From Trebonia sp. (lineage in GTDB: Bacteria > Actinomycetota > Actinomycetes > Streptosporangiales > Streptosporangiaceae): a DNA stretch of 5,219 nucleotides. Positions 1 to 5,219 of the stretch are shown one piece after another. The notes under the pieces are model-generated. The model ran no database searches, had not been told where the DNA came from, and saw only the letters and a program-made list of their open reading frames with translations. Position numbers and translations under genes: made by a program. Positions within the stretch are counted from its first letter, which is position 1. Each line of letters starts with the position of its first letter. Where the stretch lies: contig JASHPP010000658.1 in assembly GCA_030038035.1 (NCBI GenBank), positions 1-5,219 on the forward strand, written 5' to 3'.

Positions 1-827
1 AGGAACCGGTCCACGTCCACCCCCCCGAACAGCCGCTCGGCCACCGGCTCGTAGCCGCCCTTGGCCATGTAGGCGCTGCGGTTGTTGCCCCGGCAGATGT
101 GCATGCCGACGGTGACGCCGGGGTGCTTGTCCTTCACCGCGCGGACGATCGCCGCGTCGGCGGCCACCGAGGCCTGGAGGATGATCTCCGGGTCGAGCAG
201 GTTGCCTGTCGCCGCGCGGAAATCGGCGTCGAAAACCTGGTTGTAGGACAGCGAGTCCAGCTGCACCCACCTGGTCCCGCGTGCGACCAGGTCCGCTATC
301 TCCTCGATCTGCAGCGCGACGAGGTCGTTGACCAGTTCCGCGGGGTCGGGGTAGGCCCCGGCGCTGACGTCCGGGCGCCAGAGTATGCCGCCCATCGCCG
401 CGCTCATCATCGTGATCTTGAACTGGCCCGGCACGTGCCTGGCCATGTACTCCGCCTCGACGTTGGTGAGGCGGTTCTCCCTGAACACCTTGCTGGTGGC
501 GGCCGTCATCACGAAATCCGTCTCGTCGATCGGCGGCTCCTCGCCGCTGTCCCTGCGCCACGTCACGGCCTGGGTCTCGACCACGCTCACCCCGCCGGTC
601 GACTCCAGGATGTTGGTCATCCAGTTCGTCCGCCGGGCCTCGCCGTCGGTGAATACCTCGATGCCAGCCTCGCGCTGCAAGGCGATGTTCTCGCCCACCG
701 CGCGGTCTTCCGCCGCGCGCAGGTCGGCGTCGCTCAGCCTGCCCTGGCGGTGCTCGGCCCGGGCCGTCAGCAGCCAGGGCTGCCGCAGCAGGCTGCCGAC
801 GTGCTCAGCGTGATAGTCCGTTGCCAT
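1..827 (-). CDS. MetE C-terminal-like (cobalamin-independent methionine synthase family) protein, 3' end beyond window
   Basis: Partial gene: 275 codons are visible and the frame is still open at base 1. The product resembles stand-alone MetE/UROD-fold proteins (YxjG type), which are normally about 370 residues, so roughly the last quarter is missing. It opens with a family-typical stretch around residues 6-15 (HAEHVGSLLR). TDGE follows at 60-63, VQLDSLSYN at about 188-196, and the zinc-binding HIC with His243 and Cys245. The Glu and second Cys ligands expected from MetE would fall just past the window edge. Family members move methyl groups to or from thiols through zinc; the substrate of these short homologues is mostly unknown, and a true methionine synthase role is unlikely because the N-terminal MetE half is absent. 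The ATG start at 827 is supported by a strong Shine-Dalgarno 10 nt upstream. It lies 178 nt after the GS-like gene on the same strand, so cotranscription is possible but not shown. Family call is firm; substrate is not known. Confidence 0.88.
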   Translation of the reverse strand, partial: MATDYHAEHVGSLLRQPWLLTARAEHRQGRLSDADLRAAEDRAVGENIALQREAGIEVFTDGEARRTNWMTNILESTGGVSVVETQAVTWRRDSGEEPPIDETDFVMTAATSKVFRENRLTNVEAEYMARHVPGQFKITMMSAAMGGILWRPDVSAGAYPDPAELVNDLVALQIEEIADLVARGTRWVQLDSLSYNQVFDADFRAATGNLLDPEIILQASVAADAAIVRAVKDKHPGVTVGMHICRGNNRSAYMAKGGYEPVAERLFGGVDVDRF

Positions 828-837
828 TGCCGTCCGT

Positions 838-844
838 CTCCTTT
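838..844 (-). promoter_or_regulatory. Ribosome binding site of the MetE-like gene
   Basis: On the minus strand this reads AAAGGAG, a near-complete Shine-Dalgarno, followed by 10 nt and then the ATG at 827. It fixes the start of the MetE-like gene. It is by far the clearest ribosome binding site in the window and suggests this gene is translated independently of the GS-like gene upstream. Confidence 0.75.
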
Positions 845-860
845 GCCGGATGCCCGCGCC

Positions 861-906
861 GTGCCGGGCCGCGCCGGGCCGTGCCGGGCCGTGCCGGGCC
901 GCGCCA
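861..906. repeat. 10-bp tandem array between GS-like and MetE-like genes
   Basis: Four consecutive 10-mers of the form GYGCCGGGCC (861-870, 871-880, 881-890, 891-900) are followed by a broken fifth copy (GCGCCA). Copies differ only at the second base (T or C). The array sits in the 178-nt gap between the stop of the GS-like gene and the start of the MetE-like gene, ending about 17 nt before the latter's Shine-Dalgarno on the minus strand. It is probably simple-sequence expansion by replication slippage. A role as a transcript spacer or in stalling is only a guess. Confidence 0.85.
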
Positions 907-1005
907 GATCCCGCCGCGAGCTCATGCCGGTCACCAGCTTCGCGCCGTTCCGGCCGCGGTGTCCATGGCCCGCGCGACAAGCAGCCCGATGTCGGAATTG
1001 GGGCC

Positions 1006-2535
1006 CTAGAAGAACTCGAAGTACTCGCGCATCTCCCAGTCGCTGACCTCGTTGGCCACGTCGGCCACGTCGGCCACATCGGTCATATCGGCCGGGCCCG
1101 CCGCCGCCAGGGCCGCCTCGTACCGGGCGATCTCCGCGCGCTTCATCAGCACCAGGTAGTCGATCAGCGTGTCGCCGAACGCCGAACGGTAGAAGCCGTC
1201 CCCGTCGAGCGCCTTGACCGCCGCCGCCAGCGAGGTGGGCAGCAGGGGCGCCGCGGCCGCGTACGGGTCGGCCTCGACCGGCGCGGGGGGCGTCAGGCAG
1301 CGGGCGATTCCGTCGGCGCCGGCGGCGATGTTCGCGGCCAGGTACAGGTACGGGTTCGCGGCGGGCTCGCCCATCCGGTTCTCCACGTGCGCGCTCGCGT
1401 CCCCGGGCGAGCCCTGCACCCGCACCGCCGCGCCGCGGTTCTCCACCGCCCAGCACACCCGGTCCGGCGCGAACGAGTAGGGGCGGAACCGCTTGTACCC
1501 GTTCACCGTGGGGGCGGCGAACACAAGCGACGGCACCGCGTGCTCGAGCAGCCCGGCCACGTACTGCGTTCCGACCTCGGACAGCGGCCCGCTGTTGGAC
1601 GCGAACGCGTTCGGGCCGGCCGGGCGCGACACCAGCGACTGGTGCAGGTGCCAGCCGGAGGAGAAGAAGTTCGGCAGCGCCGGGCGGCACATGAACGTGG
1701 CGAGCAGCCCGCGCCGCTGGCACACCTGCTTGACCGCGGACCGGAAGAGCACCACCGCGTCGGCCGCGGCCAGCCCGGTCAGCGGCGCGAAGGAGAACTC
1801 GAGCTGGCCGGGACCCCACTCGTCCTCCATCGACCGCGGCACCAGGCCCATGGCGCCGAGGGCGTCCCGCAGCGCCTCAAGCGTCGCCGACATCGAATCG
1901 AGCCGTACCTCGGACAGGTACTGGTACCCGCGCTCGTACACGGACACGGCCGGGGCCGGGGGAGTGAACCCGGCGTCCTGCGGGGCGAGCGGGCCGCCGG
2001 CCAGGGACACGATGTAGAACTCGATCTCCAGCCCGGCCACGTAGTCGTACCCGAGCTGGCCGAGCGAAGCGAGCTGCCGCCGCAGCAGGCCGCGCCCGTC
2101 GAGCGGCACCGGCTGCCCGTTGCCGAAGTAGGCGTCGCACAGCAGCCACGCGGTCCGGTCCGCCCATGGCAGCACCTGGAAGGTCGACGGGTCCGGCACC
2201 AGGATCACGTCGGGGAAGCCGGTGAACTCCTCGATGCCGAAGCCGCCGCCGCGCGCGAACGCGGGCACGAACACCTGGTTGCCCGAATCGAGGCTGTAGA
2301 TGGCGCCGGAGAAGTCGAGCCCGTTGGACAGGGCGGCGACCGCCGCCGCGGGCGACAGCGACTTGGCGCGCGGCACGCCATGCTGGTCGACCACGACCAG
2401 CCGCACCGTGCGCAGGTCGTGCGTCTTGATCCGTTCCGCGACTTCCCGCGCCATGGTGGTCGCCTCGGCCGACAGCAGCCCGTGCCGCGCGACGAAGCCG
2501 GGCTGTCCCACTCCGGTATCTGCTGGTGCGCTCAC
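1006..2535 (-). CDS. Glutamine synthetase-family gamma-glutamyl ligase (GS-like, probably amine-specific)
   Basis: A 509-residue GS-family protein that activates glutamate with ATP and couples the gamma-carboxyl to an amino group. Visible motifs are EIEFY (Glu170, Glu172 metal ligands), EWGPGQLEF (Glu239, Glu246), SGWHLHQSL (His296, His298), NGYKRFRP (345-352), NRGAAVRV (366-373) and ENRMGEPAANPYLY (385-398). The tail, SDWEMREYFEFF, is typical of actinobacterial GS-like proteins. By hand alignment to type I GlnA, the ammonium-site Asp50 falls on Ser76, Asn264 on Phe291 and Glu327 on Phe355, and no adenylylation-type Tyr segment is evident. An amine acceptor therefore seems likelier than ammonia, as in PuuA, GlnA3/GlnA4-type or anilide synthetases. 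The GTG at 2535 has no clear Shine-Dalgarno, and an in-frame TAG lies four codons upstream. GTG at 2511 and ATG at 2454 (preceded by GAGG) are alternatives, but the family-like GFVARHGL (13-20) precedes the latter. The start lies 83 nt after the transporter stop. Family certain; substrate unknown. Confidence 0.9.
   Translation of the reverse strand: MSAPADTGVGQPGFVARHGLLSAEATTMAREVAERIKTHDLRTVRLVVVDQHGVPRAKSLSPAAAVAALSNGLDFSGAIYSLDSGNQVFVPAFARGGGFGIEEFTGFPDVILVPDPSTFQVLPWADRTAWLLCDAYFGNGQPVPLDGRGLLRRQLASLGQLGYDYVAGLEIEFYIVSLAGGPLAPQDAGFTPPAPAVSVYERGYQYLSEVRLDSMSATLEALRDALGAMGLVPRSMEDEWGPGQLEFSFAPLTGLAAADAVVLFRSAVKQVCQRRGLLATFMCRPALPNFFSSGWHLHQSLVSRPAGPNAFASNSGPLSEVGTQYVAGLLEHAVPSLVFAAPTVNGYKRFRPYSFAPDRVCWAVENRGAAVRVQGSPGDASAHVENRMGEPAANPYLYLAANIAAGADGIARCLTPPAPVEADPYAAAAPLLPTSLAAAVKALDGDGFYRSAFGDTLIDYLVLMKRAEIARYEAALAAAGPADMTDVADVADVANEVSDWEMREYFEFF
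1054..1089 (-). repeat. In-frame 9-bp tandem repeat in the GS-like C-terminal tail
   Basis: Four 9-bp units occur in a row on the plus strand: GGCCACGTC twice, then GGCCACATC, then GGTCATATC. They encode the repeated Asp-Val-Ala (first unit Asp-Met-Thr) at residues 482-494 of the GS-like protein. This falls in the acidic, variable segment between the last catalytic helix and the conserved DWEMREYFEFF tail. The length is a multiple of three, so the frame is kept. The repeat is probably slippage in a tolerant linker. Confidence 0.85.
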
Positions 2536-2562
2536 AGCAGCAGGCTACGCACCGGCAGCCCC

Positions 2563-2614
2563 GCGGGGAACCACCAACTCCGCGCGGCGGGGAACCACCA
2601 ACTCCGCGCGGCGG
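2563..2614. repeat. 24-bp direct tandem duplication in the transporter/GS-like intergenic gap
   Basis: Bases 2563-2590 are repeated exactly at 2587-2614, a perfect 24-bp period over 52 bases (about 2.2 copies). The core reads GGGGAACCACCAACTCC on the plus strand. Each unit carries the 8-bp palindrome CCGCGCGG (2580-2587 and 2604-2611). The first copy also abuts the 10-bp palindrome CCCCGCGGGG (2559-2568). The block fills most of the 83-nt gap, starting 4 nt after the transporter stop and ending 27 nt before the GS-like GTG. It could be a tandem operator, an RNA element in the leader, or a neutral duplication. It does not resemble a GlnR box. Confidence 0.9.
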
Positions 2615-2618
2615 CCGC

Positions 2619-3422
2619 TCAGGCCAGCAGCTTGACCAGGGCGGCCGTGCCGACGCAGACGATCACCAGCCGCAGTCCCCAGGGCGGCAGCCGGCGCCCC
2701 ACCCGGGCGCCGAGCTGACCGCCGAGCACCGATCCGGCCGCGATCAGCGCGACCGCCCCCCAGGCGACGTGCGTGCAGGCGATGAACACGATCGCGGCGG
2801 TCCCGTTGACCACGCCGGCCAGCACGTTCTTCACCGCGTTCACCCGCTGCAGGCTGTCGGTGAACGCGATACCGAGCAGGCCGATCAGCAGCACGCCCTG
2901 CGCCGCCCCGAAGTACCCGCCGTAGATCCCTGTGCAAAAGACCAGCAGCCACAGCACCGGCCCCCCGGCCGCCGCACCGCCGCCCCCGCCGTCAGCAGGG
3001 TCGCGGCCGTCCCCGCCGTTTCGCGGCTGCTGGCGGCCGGCCACCCACCGGGCCAGCCACGGCTGGATCACCACCATGACCAGCGCGATGCCGATCAGCG
3101 CGGGGACGATCGCCTTGAACGCGTCCGCGGGCAGCACGAGCAGCAGGATCGCCCCCACCAGGCCGCCGCACAGCGACGCCGCGCCGAGGGTGAGCACCCG
3201 GTCGCGCTGCCCGCTCAGCTCGGCGCGGTAGCCGTGCACGCCGCTCATCACGCCGGGCACCAGGCCGACGTTGTTGCTGACGTTGGCAAGCACCGGGGGG
3301 TAGTGGAAGGCCAGCAGCGTCGGGAACGTGATCAGCGTGCCGGAGCCGACGACCGTGTTGATCGTGCCGGCGGCCAGCCCCGCCGCGAAGATGGCAAGAC
3401 CTTCGGCGATCGCGTGCGGCAC
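2619..3422 (-). CDS. TauE/SafE (TSUP) family membrane transporter
   Basis: A 267-residue inner-membrane protein of the sulfite/anion exporter family, whose members carry small anions such as sulfite, sulfoacetate, taurine-related compounds or organic acids. The family's two-fold internal repeat is visible: AAGTINTVVGSGTLITFPTLL-like residues near 17-37, and GIYGGYFGAAQGVLLIG near 165-181. Hydrophobic segments occur at about 5-25, 28-48, 76-97, 102-122, 156-184, 199-217, 222-238 and 248-265. A hydrophilic Gly/Asp/Arg-rich loop at 129-154, including five consecutive Gly, joins the halves. Length is normal for the family. The GTG start at 3422 is 4 nt after the amidotransferase stop. The purine run GAGGGG lies directly against it, so translation is probably coupled to the upstream gene. 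Direction and substrate cannot be read from sequence; the neighbours suggest an amine- or sulfonate-related compound, which is inference. Confidence 0.88.
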   Translation of the reverse strand: MPHAIAEGLAIFAAGLAAGTINTVVGSGTLITFPTLLAFHYPPVLANVSNNVGLVPGVMSGVHGYRAELSGQRDRVLTLGAASLCGGLVGAILLLVLPADAFKAIVPALIGIALVMVVIQPWLARWVAGRQQPRNGGDGRDPADGGGGGAAAGGPVLWLLVFCTGIYGGYFGAAQGVLLIGLLGIAFTDSLQRVNAVKNVLAGVVNGTAAIVFIACTHVAWGAVALIAAGSVLGGQLGARVGRRLPPWGLRLVIVCVGTAALVKLLA

Positions 3423-3426
3423 CCCC

Positions 3427-4155
3427 TCACGCTACCGGCACGGCGCCCACTGGGGCGGCCGCCACGTCCCGGACGAAACGGCGCACCAGCTCCCGCGCCC
3501 GGCCCGCGGCCGCGCCTTGCAGCCGTCGCGTCTGCGCGAGCAGCGCGTCCGCGTCCACGCCGGCGGCGGCGAGCCCGGCCGAGCCGCCGCCATCCAGCCA
3601 GCACTGGAGCACTTCGTCCGTGACCTCGGGGTGGAACTGCAGCCCGAGCGCGCGCCCGCAAACGAACGCCTGGTTGGCCAGCGCGGTCCTGGCGAGCACA
3701 GGGACGTCGGCCGGCACCGTGAACCGGTCGGAGTGCCACTGAAACCACGGGCCCGGGTCGATCAGCCCGGTGCCGGCGGTTTCGATCACGTTCCAGCCGA
3801 TCTCCGGCGCCGGCGCGCGCGTGACCGCGCCGCCCGCGGCGGCCGCGAGCAGCTGGCCGCCGAAGCAGATCCCGAGGACCGGCACCCCGAGCCCAAGCGC
3901 CGCCCGCGTGAACGCGATCTCGTCGTGGACCCAGGTCCCGATCGCGGCGTCGTCATACACCGCCCAGACCGCGCCGAACGCCACGATCGCGTCATAACCG
4001 GACGGATCGGGGAACTCCACGGTCACCGCGGGCGAGTGGTACCGCTCGCGCGGCACGACGGTGAACTCGGACACGTCGTAGCCGAGGCCGGCGAACGCGT
4101 CCCCGACCAGGCCGCCGGGCGAGGCGTGATCCTGCTTGACGAAAAGAACCCGCAC
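3427..4155 (-). CDS. Class I glutamine amidotransferase-like protein (GATase1)
   Basis: A 242-residue stand-alone GATase1-domain protein, closest in look to GMP synthase-like type 1 amidotransferases. The nucleophile elbow GICFGGQ (95-101) places the catalytic Cys at 97. QFHPEVT (173-179) supplies His175 and Glu177, so the triad is intact. FQWHSDRF (138-145) is the usual substrate-side motif. Such proteins hydrolyse the gamma-amide of glutamine or related gamma-glutamyl compounds in the cytoplasm. No synthase partner domain is fused. Next to a GS-like ligase it may hydrolyse or transfer a gamma-glutamyl amide, comparable to PuuD or TdnT roles; that is inference. The GTG start at 4155 is 3 nt after the sigma-factor TGA with no clear Shine-Dalgarno, which suggests translational coupling. 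The stop lies 4 nt before the transporter start. An alternative is a general gamma-glutamyl hydrolase unrelated to the ligase. Confidence 0.9.
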   Translation of the reverse strand: MRVLFVKQDHASPGGLVGDAFAGLGYDVSEFTVVPRERYHSPAVTVEFPDPSGYDAIVAFGAVWAVYDDAAIGTWVHDEIAFTRAALGLGVPVLGICFGGQLLAAAAGGAVTRAPAPEIGWNVIETAGTGLIDPGPWFQWHSDRFTVPADVPVLARTALANQAFVCGRALGLQFHPEVTDEVLQCWLDGGGSAGLAAAGVDADALLAQTRRLQGAAAGRARELVRRFVRDVAAAPVGAVPVA

Positions 4156-4158
4156 CTG

Positions 4159-5124
4159 TCAGTCCAGGTGCGGCGGGAGGCCGAACAGCGGGAACAGCCG
4201 CCCGGTGTCAAGGAAGTACGTGAGGCGGCTGAACTTGCCCCCGCTGACCTCGTGCACCTGAAGCGCCCAGGGCGCGTACCCGCCGCCGGGGTCGGGCTTG
4301 TACTGGCCCCAGGCCGCCACGCCGTTCGCGCGGACCGGGACCAGGACCGACCCGGCGCACTGGCTCGGCGCCGGCTGCACCATCCACGCGGTGATGTCGG
4401 CGCTGCCGCGCAGCCACAGCTCGAACGGCGGCATCGTCATCACCGCGTCCGCGTGGATGAGCGCGAGCAGCGCCGTCATGTCGTACCGGCAGAACGCGTC
4501 CACGTAGGCCGCGAGCAGCCCGGCGTTCTCCGGGTCCACGCTGGCCGGGCGCTGGTGGCCGGGCAGTTCGGCGAGCGTGGCGCGGGCCCGCTGCAGCGCG
4601 CTGTTCACCGCCGCCACGGAGCTGTCGAGCAGCTGCGCGGCCTCGGTCGCGGGCAGCCGCAGCACCTCGCACAGGATCAGCGCGGCGCGCTGGCGGGACG
4701 GCAGGTGCTGCAGCGCGGTCACGAACGCCAGCCGCACCGAGTCGCGCATGGCGGCGATCTCCGCGGGGTCGCCGCAGGCGGGGTCGAGCACGCGAGCGTC
4801 CGGGATGGGAGTGACCCAGGTGTCTTCGGCCGGCCACGGGCGAAGCAGCGACTCCAGCGGCGGTGACGACGGCCCCAGGTCCATCGGCAGCGCGCGCCGC
4901 CGCTCCCCGCGCAGCGCGTCCAGGCAGACGTTCGTCGCGATCTTGTACAGCCAGGACCGCAGGCTCGACCGCCTCTCGAACGCGTCGAGGTTCTTCCACG
5001 CGCGCAGCATCGTCTCCTGCACCGCGTCGTCGGCCTCGAACGCGGAGCCGAGCATCCGGTAGCAGTACCCCGTCAGCTCGCGGCGGTAGGTCTCAAGGTC
5101 TGCTTGGGTGGCCGTCCCGGACAT
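4159..5124 (-). CDS. ECF RNA polymerase sigma factor, SigG/TIGR02960 type with C-terminal SnoaL-like domain
   Basis: A 321-residue alternative sigma factor. Region 2 spans about residues 11-77 (RELTGYCYRMLGS, then EADDAVQETMLRAWKN and SWLYKIATNVCLDALR), which binds core polymerase and the -10 element. A Pro-rich linker (78-128) has the PWPAED-WVTPIPDA pattern typical of this subgroup. Region 4 (about 130-184; LQHLPSRQRAALILCEVLRL, then a helix-turn-helix ending SVAAVNSALQRARATL) reads the -35. Residues about 200-310 form a SnoaL/NTF2-like domain (DPENAGLLAAYVDAF, MPPFELWLRG, AWM). In related sigma factors the C-terminal extension modulates activity instead of a separate anti-sigma factor, and none is encoded beside it here. 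The ATG at 5124 is the only start codon after the in-frame TGA at 5194-5196. GGTGGAG sits only 2 nt before it, an unusually close Shine-Dalgarno. It heads the coupled gene set and may control it; that is inference. Confidence 0.92.
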   Translation of the reverse strand: MSGTATQADLETYRRELTGYCYRMLGSAFEADDAVQETMLRAWKNLDAFERRSSLRSWLYKIATNVCLDALRGERRRALPMDLGPSSPPLESLLRPWPAEDTWVTPIPDARVLDPACGDPAEIAAMRDSVRLAFVTALQHLPSRQRAALILCEVLRLPATEAAQLLDSSVAAVNSALQRARATLAELPGHQRPASVDPENAGLLAAYVDAFCRYDMTALLALIHADAVMTMPPFELWLRGSADITAWMVQPAPSQCAGSVLVPVRANGVAAWGQYKPDPGGGYAPWALQVHEVSGGKFSRLTYFLDTGRLFPLFGLPPHLD

Positions 5125-5173
5125 GGCTCCACCATAAGCCCGGGGTCCGACATTCTTTATCCCGAACGGTCCC

Positions 5174-5190
5174 GGCCGGCTCTCCCGGCC
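5174..5190. repeat. GC-rich inverted repeat upstream of the sigma-factor gene
   Basis: A perfect 6-bp stem GGCCGG / CCGGCC encloses a 5-nt loop, extendable by one G-U and one G-C pair in the minus-strand transcript. It lies 50-66 nt upstream of the sigma-factor ATG. No T-run follows on either strand, so it could be a GC-type terminator of an upstream gene, a leader hairpin or operator, or chance in GC-rich DNA. Between it and the ATG lies the only AT-rich patch of the region (about 5143-5162), where a promoter might sit, but no convincing -35/-10 pair is visible. Confidence 0.4.
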
Positions 5191-5219
5191 AGCTCAGCTG
5201 CCAGCAGGTCGCTAGCCCC

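Noticed and set aside
952..1005. Rho-independent terminator after the GS-like stop
   Set aside because: Only a weak 5-bp stem (CGACA/TGTCG) with a 10-nt loop and a 4-bp stem are present, without a T-run. This is not enough to call a terminator.
767..1819. Minus-strand open frame (350 codons) in another frame of the GS-like and MetE-like region
   Set aside because: It overlaps two well-supported genes on the same strand, is Arg/Gly/Ala-rich and has no family motif.
2563..2614. GlnR box or CRISPR-like repeat
   Set aside because: The 24-bp units abut without spacers, so this is not CRISPR. The core lacks the gTnAc-n6-GaAAc arrangement of GlnR sites.
850..2718. Long open frame on the plus strand (622 codons)
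   Set aside because: It lies opposite the GS-like gene, and its product is an Arg/Gly/His/Val-rich low-complexity string with no recognisable motif. In GC-rich DNA the antisense frame often stays open; the minus-strand frame carries all GS motifs.
2526..3623. Plus-strand open frame (365 codons) with Pro-Arg-Gly repeats
   Set aside because: The apparent peptide repeat is only the translation of the 24-bp DNA duplication, and the rest is antisense to the TauE/SafE gene.
3328..4866. Long open frame on the plus strand (512 codons) opposite the amidotransferase and sigma-factor genes
   Set aside because: The composition is Arg/Gly/His/Val-rich with no domain pattern, while the minus strand holds two clear families with intact motifs over the same bases.
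5143..5162. Sigma-type promoter in the AT-rich patch upstream of the sigma-factor gene
   Set aside because: No -35 element at a sensible distance and no clear -10 hexamer could be picked out.

Overview
This is a GC-rich chromosomal window whose codons overwhelmingly end in G or C and where three of five genes start with GTG. Together with the protein families present, this points to a high-GC actinomycete (Actinomycetota). The genus cannot be told from the sequence. All five supported genes lie on the minus strand, so transcription runs from position 5219 towards 1. The long open frames on the plus strand are GC-driven shadows.

In transcription order the layout is as follows. (1) A SigG/TIGR02960-type ECF sigma factor with a C-terminal SnoaL-like domain (5124-4159). 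(2) A class I glutamine amidotransferase-like protein with an intact Cys-His-Glu triad (4155-3427). (3) A TauE/SafE-type membrane transporter (3422-2619). (4) A glutamine synthetase-family ligase that is probably not a true ammonia-dependent GlnA (2535-1006). (5) After a 178-nt gap, a MetE C-terminal-domain-like protein with the His-x-Cys zinc motif, cut off by the window edge (827-1). The first three genes are separated by only 3 and 4 nt and are very likely one translationally coupled unit. The ligase follows after 83 nt and may be in the same transcript. The MetE-like gene has its own good ribosome binding site.

The most informative combination is a GS-like ligase with a class I amidotransferase-like protein. 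Similar pairs occur in gamma-glutamylation routes for amines, such as putrescine (PuuA/PuuD) and aniline (for example TdnQ/TdnT). By hand alignment the ligase lacks the two acidic residues that bind and deprotonate ammonium in classical GlnA, which supports an amine rather than ammonia as acceptor. A reasonable but unproven picture is a sigma-factor-headed cassette that imports or exports a small anion or amine-related compound (TauE/SafE), attaches glutamate to it, later hydrolyses or transfers the gamma-glutamyl group, and perhaps moves a methyl group (MetE-like). The substrate cannot be named.

Three separate short tandem repeats cluster around the ligase gene: a 24-bp duplication just upstream, an in-frame 9-bp repeat in its C-terminal tail, and a 10-bp array just downstream. 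No tRNA, rRNA, CRISPR array, insertion sequence or attachment site was seen, and no gene-free stretch exceeds 300 bases.
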